DNA from: an uncultured bacterium
Lineage (GTDB): Bacteria > Bacillota > Clostridia > Lachnospirales > Lachnospiraceae
Length of the DNA: 16,934 bases
Direction of reading: 5' to 3'
Assembly: GCA_905214855.1 (NCBI GenBank)
Contig: CAJMNU010000021.1
Span: 1-16,934 of the forward strand
The notes below the pieces were generated by a model. It was not told where the DNA came from, searched no databases, and worked only from the letters and a program-made list of their open reading frames with translations. Below, piece by piece: positions 7,395 to 14,111 of this stretch (position 1 is the stretch's first letter; each line of letters starts with the position of its first letter). The position numbers and the translations under genes are program-made.

Positions 7395-8234
7395 CTATCT
7401 TGTAAATGTTATTAGTTTTGCTCTGCGTAATTGTGCTGGATTATCTGGATTTTTAATTTTTATCTCTTCAATATTCAAGAATTCATTTGTATTGGCTAAA
7501 TCAATTAAAATCTTAGTATTATTGAATTCATGCCATTTATCATCATTGATGATACACATGAAATTAAAGTCTTTATCCATATTCCTTTTATAAATATATT
7601 CAAATACATTCCAAGGGTTTTCAATTCCCCACATTCCTCGAACCCGCAGATATGTAATGCCTAACGGATCTACTTTATTAATTCTGCCCAGCTCATTTGT
7701 TTCTGCAAATTCTACACCATGTATAGATTCGACTCCATTTTTTATCGTTGATTTAATACGTCCATAACATTCATCATTTGCACAATAATCCAGACCATAT
7801 ACCATACATAAGTGTTTTAAATCAAGGTTTTTAACGACACCAACAACATAAATAATATCTTTTTCTTTCCAATTTTCTGCATTTCTACAGGCACTGGAAA
7901 TCATGTTGCTATCAGATGATAGCTTTTGTTTTGGATAACTAGAATTTAATGCTAATGCTGAATTGGGACTTTCTATTTTTTTAACTTCAATGGCATCTCC
8001 ATCCCAAAGCATTGCATCTGGTGGGTTCGAGTTGTTTCCTAAATAAGAAAACACTTCACTGATTCTTTCTAATCTTGCAGTTTCTTCCATATTGAATGTA
8101 TTTGCGAACAAATCTTTTACATATTCTTCCAATGCGTCTCCGGAATTATTTGCTCGATTTCGTCCTTGATAATATTCTGTGAGATGTATCACAGGATTAT
8201 TTACTAAATGTATTATCGCATCAATAATATTCAT
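7395..8234 (-). CDS. NgoPII-family type II restriction endonuclease (predicted GGCC)
   Basis: The 279-aa protein matches the RE_NgoPII family as I know it. It has the opening NNPVIHLTEYYQGRNRANN (12-30), the block SGDALEEYVKDLF (31-43), and the nuclease core NPPDAML...GDAIEVKK, in which Asp73, Glu83 and Lys85 form a PD-(D/E)xK site. Downstream, NSALALNSSYPKQKL and DPLGITYLRVRGMWGIENPW are further family blocks. NgoPII cuts GGCC, agreeing with the adjacent methyltransferase. The start is ATG 8234, since AAAAGGAG (8249-8242, minus strand) lies 7 nt upstream. The gene is full length and begins 37 nt after ansA. There is no clear promoter in that gap, so it probably depends on the ansA promoter. 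The endonuclease precedes the methyltransferase and no controller (C-protein) gene is present. Confidence 0.93.
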   Translation of the reverse strand: MNIIDAIIHLVNNPVIHLTEYYQGRNRANNSGDALEEYVKDLFANTFNMEETARLERISEVFSYLGNNSNPPDAMLWDGDAIEVKKIESPNSALALNSSYPKQKLSSDSNMISSACRNAENWKEKDIIYVVGVVKNLDLKHLCMVYGLDYCANDECYGRIKSTIKNGVESIHGVEFAETNELGRINKVDPLGITYLRVRGMWGIENPWNVFEYIYKRNMDKDFNFMCIINDDKWHEFNNTKILIDLANTNEFLNIEEIKIKNPDNPAQLRRAKLITFTR

Positions 8235-8271
8235 AAATAAACTCCTTTTGTTTATAAATGATCTATGCCAT

Positions 8272-9294
8272 TTAGGATGTTTTGGCAGAACGCCACAAGA
8301 TATCCCGATTGATCGTGGTATAAAAAAGTGTGCGGATCATATCCGGATCTTGGGTCTGACCAAGGATCCACATGAGTTTTGTTACGGTTGCCTCCAATGT
8401 CATATCATAGGCTTCCAGAAGACCAAGCTCTTTTTTTATGCTTTTCCCTACCTCATAGACTGACATATTGCTGCCTTCCCAAGTGACTTGTGTTGTCATG
8501 ACTACGACTTTCCCCTGATTGACCAGATGTTCCACAGCTTTGTGGAAGTCTCCGGTACTGTAAGTTGGCAGTCCGCCAACTCCGAATGATTCTATGATGA
8601 TCGCCTGATACTGTTTTGCTATATAACTCAGGACATCTGCCTGAGAAGAGGGGATCAATTTAAAGAGAGCGATACTTGGGTTTAAGGAGTGGTAAAAGCG
8701 TACTGCTTCTTGAAGCTGTGCTTTATCGTCCAGATAAAAAAGAATGCGTTCATCCTGGATTGCGGCAAGGTATGGAAAATTGATGCTGGAAAATGCATTA
8801 TAGCTTTTCGTGCGCTCTTTTTTTGCTCTTGTTCCGGCAATGACTTTTCCATCAAAGACCAGTGTGACACCATGTGCTTTTTCATGACTGGCAAAACGCA
8901 GACTATCGATCAGATTGGTCTTGGCATCTGTGATCTCAAGATCGATCGGTTTTTGTGCACCTGTAATTACGATTGGTTTTGGAGAATTTTGAATTAAGTA
9001 AGAGAGTGCTGCTGCCGTGTAAGCCATTGTATCAGTGCCATGACAGATTACAAAACCATCATATTCATTATAATGTTCTTCAATAGCTTTGCTGATGCAC
9101 AGCCAGTTTTCCGGCTGCATATTGGTACTGTCAATATTGAAAAGCTGCAGTGTATCTGTGGTACAGAATTTAGCTGCTCCAGGGACATAGGAAAGAAGTT
9201 CTTCAGAAGTTAAAACAGGTGTCAGTCCAGAATGTCCAGCTCCCTGTTTGGAGGCGATAGTTCCTCCGGTGGCAATCAATAAGATGCGTTTCAT
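8272..9294 (-). CDS. ansA: type I (cytoplasmic) L-asparaginase
   Basis: It hydrolyses L-asparagine to aspartate and ammonia in the cytoplasm. The 340-aa protein lacks a signal peptide, which favours the type I group over the periplasmic type II. The first catalytic motif is IATGGTIAS (7-15), with nucleophile Thr12. The second is CHGTDTMAYTAAAL (84-97), with the Thr87-Asp88 pair. The block GTRAKKERT (154-162) and the Lys after it lie where the conserved Lys region is expected. The start is ATG 9294, preceded by AAAGGAT about 10 nt upstream on the minus strand. A sigma-A promoter lies about 117 nt upstream (9439-9411). The restriction-modification genes follow with no terminator between, so ansA is probably the first gene of a three-gene transcript. 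Confidence 0.95.
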   Translation of the reverse strand: MKRILLIATGGTIASKQGAGHSGLTPVLTSEELLSYVPGAAKFCTTDTLQLFNIDSTNMQPENWLCISKAIEEHYNEYDGFVICHGTDTMAYTAAALSYLIQNSPKPIVITGAQKPIDLEITDAKTNLIDSLRFASHEKAHGVTLVFDGKVIAGTRAKKERTKSYNAFSSINFPYLAAIQDERILFYLDDKAQLQEAVRFYHSLNPSIALFKLIPSSQADVLSYIAKQYQAIIIESFGVGGLPTYSTGDFHKAVEHLVNQGKVVVMTTQVTWEGSNMSVYEVGKSIKKELGLLEAYDMTLEATVTKLMWILGQTQDPDMIRTLFYTTINRDILWRSAKTS

Positions 9295-9410
9295 AAATTA
9301 TAAAGATCCTTTCTGGTACAATATTTGACGGAAAAACTACCGCCAGTGAGAATTAGAAATTTTTGTATATGAAGGGGTTGATAGCCTTTGGATCATAACA
9401 ATACGTCCAT

Positions 9411-9439
9411 ATTATAATGGATGGAGAGAAAGTCGGCAA
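9411..9439 (-). promoter_or_regulatory. sigma-A promoter for ansA and probably the R-M genes
   Basis: Read on the minus strand: TTGCCG (9439-9434), 17-base spacer, TATAAT (9416-9411). The transcript would begin near 9404, leaving a leader of about 110 nt before the ansA ATG. Confidence 0.7.
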
Positions 9440-9528
9440 GTATGGATAGAATGGAAAAAGTAAAATAGTGAGATGGGATACAAAATATCAAAAAGATTAA
9501 AAATATTAAAAAGACTGCAAAATAAGGC

Positions 9529-9557
9529 TTGTAGAGCAATGAAAAAGTGAGTATAAT
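9529..9557 (+). promoter_or_regulatory. sigma-A promoter for the DUF4250-like gene
   Basis: TTGTAG (9529-9534), 17-base spacer, TATAAT (9552-9557). The predicted start near 9564 lies about 40 nt before the coding sequence. Confidence 0.75.
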
Positions 9558-9602
9558 AAGGGGCGGTGTTTTGGAAATGTGAGAAAGATATGAGGGAGTG
9601 CA

Positions 9603-9785
9603 ATGCAGATGAATTTGCCAAAAGATCCAGTGATTTTATTAAGTTATGTGAATACACAGCTCAGAGATTTTTACACAAATCTGGATGATTTTTGTCAGGA
9701 AACTGGTGTAGATAAAGAAGCTTTATGTCAGAGACTGGAAATGATCGATTACACATATGATCAGGGAGTCAGACAGTTTGTTTAA
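9603..9785 (+). CDS. small DUF4250-like protein (60 aa), function unknown
   Basis: The 60-residue product begins MQMNLPKDPV and continues with a leucine- and acid-rich segment ending in GVRQFV. The pattern LPKDPVILLSYVNTQLRDFY and the closing DYTYD...QFV match my recollection of the DUF4250 family, short proteins common in clostridia with no assigned function. There are no membrane segments and no metal motif. It is probably a small helical cytosolic protein. Two starts are possible: ATG 9603, 4 nt after AGGGAG (9593-9598), or ATG 9609, 10 nt after it; the second would give 58 aa and the family-typical MNLPKDPV start. The gene is monocistronic, with its own promoter and a strong terminator, so it is expressed as a stand-alone unit. 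Confidence 0.85.
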   Translation: MQMNLPKDPVILLSYVNTQLRDFYTNLDDFCQETGVDKEALCQRLEMIDYTYDQGVRQFV

Positions 9786-9843
9786 TGTGAAATGATGATC
9801 GAAAAGAAAATGAACCATGAAGAAAATGAGAGTCAATGATGAG

Positions 9844-9886
9844 AAAAAAGTGCAGGTATCATGTTTTGGTATCAGCACTTTTTTAA
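9844..9886 (+). terminator. intrinsic terminator after the DUF4250-like gene
   Basis: AAAAAAGTGC (9844-9853) pairs with GCACTTTTTT (9875-9884). The loop carries two direct copies of GGTATCA (9855-9861 and 9868-9874). With A-rich and T-rich flanks it could stop transcription both ways. Confidence 0.82.
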
Positions 9887-10008
9887 TTTATGTGAGGATT
9901 TAAAAATCAGTGTAATAGAACGAAATCTTGTCACATACGTTAGAAGTAGCTAAGGCGGGGGCAAACATAAAAACAAGAAATGCCCTGGGAAAACGTGAAT
10001 GGATATGT

Positions 10009-10015
10009 GGGAGGG
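10009..10015 (+). promoter_or_regulatory. ribosome binding site that fixes a GTG start
   Basis: GGGAGGG lies 6 nt before GTG 10022. The longer in-frame alternative, ATG 9980, has no ribosome binding site, so GTG is preferred. Confidence 0.8.
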
Positions 10016-10021
10016 ATAGCT

Positions 10022-11026
10022 GTGAACGAGAGAAATTTGGAGGTTTTAGAGCAGTATGAAGTAGAGGTACGAGAGGTTCGTAGAGGAAGAGGTGCTTTTC
10101 TGTGTGAGACGGATCAAGGATGGAAATTGTTGAAAGAATATCGTGGAACAGTAAAAAGACTTGAGTTTGAAGAGGAAGTATTGAGATATCTTAGAAGTGA
10201 AGCGGGGATTTTGACAGACCAATATAGAAAAACTTTGGAAGGAAATCTGATCTCTATCGCATCAGATGGGACAAAATATATTTTAAAAGATTGGTTTTTA
10301 GACAGAGAGTGTGATCTTAGAAGTAAAAATGATGTATTTTCGGCAGTGAGAGGGCTGGCTTATCTACATAAATATCTTAGAAAGATAGAGTGGAAAGAAG
10401 AGTGGGATCTTGGATCAAATGCAATAAAGCCACTGGCAAATGAGATGGCAAGACACAATAGAGAACTGATACGAGTGAGAAATTTTGTAAGAAATAAAAG
10501 AAAAAAAACCGAGTTTGAATTATGTGTGATCGGAAATTTTAACCGTTTTTACCAACAGGCAGAGGAAGCAGCAAAAGGGCTTTTGGAGATAGGGGAACAA
10601 AATGTGCATTATTTATGCCATGGAGATATGAACCAACATCATATATTGATGTGTAACAGTGAAAGAGAAGAAAATGACCATCTGGCATTTATTGAATTCA
10701 ATAGGATGCACAGAGGCAGTCAGATAGAAGACTTATATGGTTTATTGCGTAAGACGATGGAAAAGAGTGACTGGGATTGTGATCTTGGAATGGATCTTTT
10801 AGAAGCCTATCATGAAGTACTTCCACTATCAGAACAGGACAGACAGATTTTATATTATCTGTTTTTGTATCCAGAAAAATATTGGAAACAGATGAATTTT
10901 TATCTGAATAATAATAAAGTATGGATTCCAATGAAGAATATTGAGAAATTGAGGCAGTTAGAAGAACAGTTTAGTGAAAGAGATGAATTTTTGCAAAAAA
11001 TATGTGAAAAAAGCAAGAGATTATGA
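10022..11026 (+). CDS. CotS-like protein of the aminoglycoside-phosphotransferase/kinase fold, possibly inactive
   Basis: The GTG-initiated product is 334 aa. The sequence pattern (NLEVLEQY...GRGAFLCETDQGWKLLKEY at the N-terminus; CHGDMNQHH; LYGLLRKTMEKSDW; YPEKYWKQMNFYLNNNKVWIP near the C-terminus) matches the CotS family of spore-coat-associated kinase-like proteins as I know it. The candidate ATP-binding Lys is in KLLKEY (about 35-40). The catalytic Asp of HGD (200-202) is kept. The position five residues later, normally a metal-binding Asn, is His207. The DFG-equivalent is IEFN (224-227), with Glu225 in place of Asp. It may therefore be a divergent kinase or a pseudokinase with a scaffold role. 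There are no membrane segments. It lies 69 nt before the phosphoglucomutase start on the same strand. The link to sporulation is inferred from family only. Confidence 0.8.
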   Translation: MNERNLEVLEQYEVEVREVRRGRGAFLCETDQGWKLLKEYRGTVKRLEFEEEVLRYLRSEAGILTDQYRKTLEGNLISIASDGTKYILKDWFLDRECDLRSKNDVFSAVRGLAYLHKYLRKIEWKEEWDLGSNAIKPLANEMARHNRELIRVRNFVRNKRKKTEFELCVIGNFNRFYQQAEEAAKGLLEIGEQNVHYLCHGDMNQHHILMCNSEREENDHLAFIEFNRMHRGSQIEDLYGLLRKTMEKSDWDCDLGMDLLEAYHEVLPLSEQDRQILYYLFLYPEKYWKQMNFYLNNNKVWIPMKNIEKLRQLEEQFSERDEFLQKICEKSKRL

Positions 11027-11049
11027 TTCCTTTTTCGATAAAAATATTA

Positions 11050-11055
11050 TATAAT
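11050..11055 (+). promoter_or_regulatory. candidate -10 box upstream of the phosphohexomutase gene
   Basis: TATAAT lies in an A+T-rich gap 46 nt before the start at 11096. No good -35 hexamer is found at 16-18 nt (TTCCTT at 17), so the promoter is uncertain, and read-through from the CotS-like gene is equally possible. Confidence 0.4.
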
Positions 11056-11095
11056 AAAAGAAGTTCTAATGAAAAGAGAAGGGAGTATTATTTCT

Positions 11096-12838
11096 ATGAA
11101 GGATTACATGAAGATTTACAACGAATGGCTGAACAATCCATATTTTGATGAAGCCACCAAAGAGGAACTGCGTGCTATTGCAGATGATGAGAATGAGATC
11201 AAGGAACGCTTTTATATGGATCTGGAGTTTGGTACAGCTGGTCTGAGAGGGGTAATCGGAGCAGGTATCAATCGTATGAATATTTATGTGGTTCGCCGTG
11301 CAACACAGGGACTTGCAAATTATATTATCAAGCAAGGTGGAGCTGATAAGGGAGTTGCTATTGCATATGATTCCCGTCATATGTCTCCAGAGTTTGCAAT
11401 GGAAGCAGCAATGACTCTGGCAGCGAATGGAATCAAGGCATATAAGTTTGAATCTCTGCGTCCGACACCAGAGCTGTCTTTTGCAGTCCGTGAATTGGGA
11501 TGTATTGCAGGTATCAATATCACAGCAAGCCACAATCCTCCAGAATACAATGGATATAAAGTATATTGGGAAGATGGCGCACAGTTTACACCGCCACATG
11601 ATAAAGGAGTTACAGAGGAAGTTCTTGCAATTGAGGATCTCTCTACTGTAAAGACAACAGATGAAGCATCTGCAATCGCAGCCGGCAAATATGAAGTGAT
11701 CGGTAGAGAGATTGATGATAAATATATCGCTCAGGTAAAAGCTCAGGTAGTTAATCAGAAAGCGATCGATGATATGCAGGATCAGATTACGATCGTTTAT
11801 TCTCCTCTTCATGGAACAGGTAATATTCCGGCAAGAAGAACAATGAAAGAGTTGGGATTTGAGCATGTATATGTTGTTCCGCAGCAGGAACTTCCGGATG
11901 GCAATTTCCCGACAGTAAGTTATCCAAACCCAGAGGCAAAAGAAGCATTTGAATTGGGATTGGCTTTGGCAAAAGAGAAGAATGCAGATTTAGTTTTGGC
12001 AACAGATCCAGATGCGGATCGTCTTGGTGTTTATGTAAAGGATACGAAGTCTGGTGAATATATTCCTCTGACTGGTAATATGTCAGGTTCTCTTCTGTGC
12101 GAATATGTATTAAGCCAGAAAGAAGCAGCAGGAAAGATCCCGCAGGACGGACAGGTTGTAAAATCCATTGTTTCTACGAACCTGATTGATGCGATCGCAA
12201 AAGCGTACGGCGTAGAGTTGATCGAAGTGCTGACAGGATTTAAGTGGATCGGACAACAGATTCTCAAGAATGAGAAGACAGGAAAGGGAACTTACCTGTT
12301 TGGTATGGAGGAGAGCTATGGATGTCTGATCGGAAGCTATGCGCGTGATAAGGATGCGATCTCTGCTACAGCAGCTCTTTGTGAGGCAGCAGCATACTAT
12401 AAGACACAGGGTAAGACACTTTGGGATGCTATGATCGATATGTATGAAAAATATGGCTATTATAAAGATGCTGTAAAATCCATTGGTCTGTCCGGTATTG
12501 AAGGTCTGGCAAAGATTCAGGCGATCATGGAAAGTCTGCGTAAGAATCCTCCGACAGAGGTTGCTGGATACAAGGTTGTCTCTGTAAGAGATTACAAGCA
12601 GGATACGATCACCAATATGGCAACTGGTGAAGTGACACCAACTGGTCTTCCGTCTTCTAATGTTCTTTACTATGATATGGAAGATGGCGTTTGGATGTGT
12701 GTAAGACCATCCGGTACAGAGCCTAAGATTAAATTCTACTATGGAATCAAAGGAAGTTCTTTGGAAGATGCTGATGCAAAGGCAGAAGCAATGGGCAAAG
12801 AAGTTATGGCAATGGTAGATAAGATGCTGGCTGAATAA
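11096..12838 (+). CDS. pgcA: phospho-sugar mutase (alpha-phosphoglucomutase/phosphomannomutase)
   Basis: It interconverts glucose-1-phosphate and glucose-6-phosphate (possibly also mannose phosphates), supplying UDP-glucose, glycogen and envelope precursors in the cytoplasm. The start is ATG 11096, 10 nt after AAGGGAG (11079-11085), giving 580 aa, usual for the long Firmicutes PgcA-type enzymes. All four alpha-D-phosphohexomutase signatures are present: TASHNP (143-148) with the phosphoserine Ser145, the Mg-binding DPDADR (304-309), the sugar-specificity loop GMEES (403-407), and the phosphate-binding RPSGTEPK (537-544). GTAGLRG near 46-52 forms the N-terminal substrate loop. GMEES rather than GE(M)SGH-type sequence fits the PGM2/PgcA subgroup. 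A strong terminator follows. The gene symbol is assigned by similarity to the Bacillus enzyme. Confidence 0.95.
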   Translation: MKDYMKIYNEWLNNPYFDEATKEELRAIADDENEIKERFYMDLEFGTAGLRGVIGAGINRMNIYVVRRATQGLANYIIKQGGADKGVAIAYDSRHMSPEFAMEAAMTLAANGIKAYKFESLRPTPELSFAVRELGCIAGINITASHNPPEYNGYKVYWEDGAQFTPPHDKGVTEEVLAIEDLSTVKTTDEASAIAAGKYEVIGREIDDKYIAQVKAQVVNQKAIDDMQDQITIVYSPLHGTGNIPARRTMKELGFEHVYVVPQQELPDGNFPTVSYPNPEAKEAFELGLALAKEKNADLVLATDPDADRLGVYVKDTKSGEYIPLTGNMSGSLLCEYVLSQKEAAGKIPQDGQVVKSIVSTNLIDAIAKAYGVELIEVLTGFKWIGQQILKNEKTGKGTYLFGMEESYGCLIGSYARDKDAISATAALCEAAAYYKTQGKTLWDAMIDMYEKYGYYKDAVKSIGLSGIEGLAKIQAIMESLRKNPPTEVAGYKVVSVRDYKQDTITNMATGEVTPTGLPSSNVLYYDMEDGVWMCVRPSGTEPKIKFYYGIKGSSLEDADAKAEAMGKEVMAMVDKMLAE

Positions 12839-12847
12839 GGAAGTATA

Positions 12848-12869
12848 TTGTATATTTGAGGATATACAA
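12848..12869 (+). other. stem-loop between the mutase stop and its terminator
   Basis: TTGTATAT (12848-12855) pairs perfectly with ATATACAA (12862-12869) around a 6-nt loop. There is no T-run; it is probably a 3'-UTR structure. Confidence 0.45.
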
Positions 12870-12880
12870 GGCATAAAATG

Positions 12881-12920
12881 GGGTATGAAAAGCAAAAAAA
12901 TTGTTTTTCATACCCTTTTT
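12881..12920. terminator. strong intrinsic terminator, shared by convergent genes
   Basis: GGGTATGAAAA (12881-12891) pairs with TTTTCATACCC (12905-12915), followed on the plus strand by TTTTT. Read on the minus strand the same stem is followed by ATTTTATG, so it can also end the membrane-protein transcript, which stops at 12959. Confidence 0.9.
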
Positions 12921-12958
12921 GTATGTGGAAGTATGTGATACGATCAAAACGATCATAC

Positions 12959-13873
12959 TTATTTTTTTAAATATTCATCCTGCAATTCTTTTAATGCCTC
13001 TGAGAAACGGCTGGAAGCAGAAGGATTGCCTTTTAAGATACCTTTCTTAATGGAACCGATGTGCGAAGTGAGGGCACGGCGATGTTCCGTAATAGCACGT
13101 TTCTTTTCCAAAAGAGCAGAAATCTGTTCCTGATGTAATTCAGAGAGACGAAGTTTGGCATCTTCTGTCTCTTCTTTCCATCCCATAATCCGTGTTGAAA
13201 CTTCATTGTGCAGATCAGAACGCAGACGTTCTACACGAGTGATGGTTTCGTCTTTCATAGTATCTACACGCTGACTGGTTTCTGCTTTTAAGAGAGCAAT
13301 CTGTACTTGTATTTCTTCCAGATCGCTGCGAAGTGCTGAGAGTGTTTCCAGCAATTTGGCAAGATCAAGAGCAGCACGGACGGATAGGATCGTATCTGTA
13401 CAAAATACAATGCTGATGGCAAGATCTATGAGGATCAGAACCAGAGGTGGAATACTTAAAAGCAGATCTGCAATCGGTGTGTGGATGATTTCTGTCAAAA
13501 ACAGGGTTAAAAATCCCCATGCGATAGAAGAGGAGAGACAGATATAACCGTTTAGTTGGAATTTTTGATTGCTATAATCCCAGTATTTCATTTTGAATAA
13601 TTTTTCCATAGTCCAACCGGTTATATATTCCAAGATCGTAGCTGCGATCACACCTGACAGATAAACAGCAAATAGATTGTCTTTCACAGGGAGAGAAACC
13701 CAAAGCATCATGACAGCGCCGGTGCCGTAAAGTGGCAGCATAGGAATCCTCAAAAAACCGCGGTTTACAAAACGACGTTGTTTGAGGGAAACATAGGTGG
13801 ATTCAAAAATCCATCCAAAAAAACAATATATATAGAAAAAACCAAGCCATTGATACCAAGTGTAGGTATACAT
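12959..13873 (-). CDS. PF06541-type (putative ABC-transporter type IV / CmpB-like) membrane protein with C-terminal coiled coil
   Basis: The protein is 304 aa. The first 165 residues are membrane-embedded, with about five hydrophobic segments near 8-26, 47-63, 68-84, 111-132 and 138-160. The family-like signature is FFGWIFESTY (18-27), FVNRGFL (35-41), PLYGTGA (47-53), LEY...ME (81-90), WDYS (98-101) and GYICLSSSIAWG (109-120). From about 170 to 275 it is charged and heptad-like, a long cytoplasmic coiled coil. The family name suggests a transporter, but no function is established and no ABC ATPase partner adjoins on this strand. The start is ATG 13873, 6 nt after a perfect AGGAGG; an upstream in-frame start at 13918 has no such signal. 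It has its own promoter, divergent from the ABC-F gene. Confidence 0.85.
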   Translation of the reverse strand: MYTYTWYQWLGFFYIYCFFGWIFESTYVSLKQRRFVNRGFLRIPMLPLYGTGAVMMLWVSLPVKDNLFAVYLSGVIAATILEYITGWTMEKLFKMKYWDYSNQKFQLNGYICLSSSIAWGFLTLFLTEIIHTPIADLLLSIPPLVLILIDLAISIVFCTDTILSVRAALDLAKLLETLSALRSDLEEIQVQIALLKAETSQRVDTMKDETITRVERLRSDLHNEVSTRIMGWKEETEDAKLRLSELHQEQISALLEKKRAITEHRRALTSHIGSIKKGILKGNPSASSRFSEALKELQDEYLKK

Positions 13874-13879
13874 AAAAGT

Positions 13880-13885
13880 CCTCCT
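13880..13885 (-). promoter_or_regulatory. AGGAGG ribosome binding site that fixes the start at 13873
   Basis: A consensus AGGAGG on the minus strand lies 6 nt before the ATG, and decides against the longer in-frame start 45 nt upstream. Confidence 0.85.
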
Positions 13886-13908
13886 ATGGATTATATTTAG
13901 GTAGGCTA

Positions 13909-13937
13909 AGTATAACATTCAGGAAATTATTGTGCAA
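13909..13937 (-). promoter_or_regulatory. sigma-A promoter for the PF06541-type gene
   Basis: Read on the minus strand: TTGCAC (13937-13932), 17-base spacer, TATACT (13914-13909). The start would fall near 13902, about 29 nt before the coding sequence. Confidence 0.65.
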
Positions 13938-14011
13938 GATTGGAAAAAATAAAATAAAAATAAAAGATCAATAAAAAAAATATAGTTTAGTTGGAAGGAA
14001 AATTGACGTAC

Positions 14012-14040
14012 TTGCCAAAAGAGAAAGTGCTATGTATAAT
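14012..14040 (+). promoter_or_regulatory. sigma-A promoter for the ABC-F gene
   Basis: TTGCCA (14012-14017), 17-base spacer, TATAAT (14035-14040). The start would fall near 14047, giving a leader of about 65 nt. Confidence 0.75.
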
Positions 14041-14099
14041 AAACTCCAGAATTTATTAAAAAATTCTTTCAACAGGATGATATTAGGATTAGAAAGATG

Positions 14100-14105
14100 A
14101 AGGAG
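14100..14105 (+). promoter_or_regulatory. ribosome binding site that fixes the ABC-F start
   Basis: AAGGAG lies 6 nt before ATG 14112. It falls within the first codons of the alternative ATG 14097 reading, which has no signal of its own. Confidence 0.75.
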
Positions 14106-14111
14106 AATGAG

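Larger units (their letters stand above)
9295..9602. other. divergent intergenic region between ansA and the DUF4250-like gene
   Basis: This 308-bp A+T-rich stretch holds outward-facing promoters: minus strand 9439-9411 for ansA and plus strand 9529-9557 for the small gene. A weak 5-bp hairpin (GGCGG/CCGTC on the minus strand, near 9330-9347) lies in the ansA leader. No riboswitch, operator or coding sequence is recognised here. Confidence 0.6.

Noticed and set aside
6366-8234. Phage-defence island or novel multi-gene defence cluster around the R-M pair
   Set aside because: The flanking genes are ansA and thiC, both ordinary metabolic genes; there is no integrase, transposase, ATPase or toxin gene, and no direct repeat marking an insertion was seen.
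9412-9657. 81-codon minus-strand frame across the ansA/DUF4250 gap
   Set aside because: It overlaps the DUF4250-like gene and both promoters, is dominated by Phe, Leu and Ser as expected from A-rich DNA, and lacks a ribosome site.
11066-12895. Long antisense reading frames (about 260 codons) opposite the phosphohexomutase gene
   Set aside because: Cys- and His-rich low-sense translations that mirror a strongly conserved gene; no ribosome sites and no family signature.
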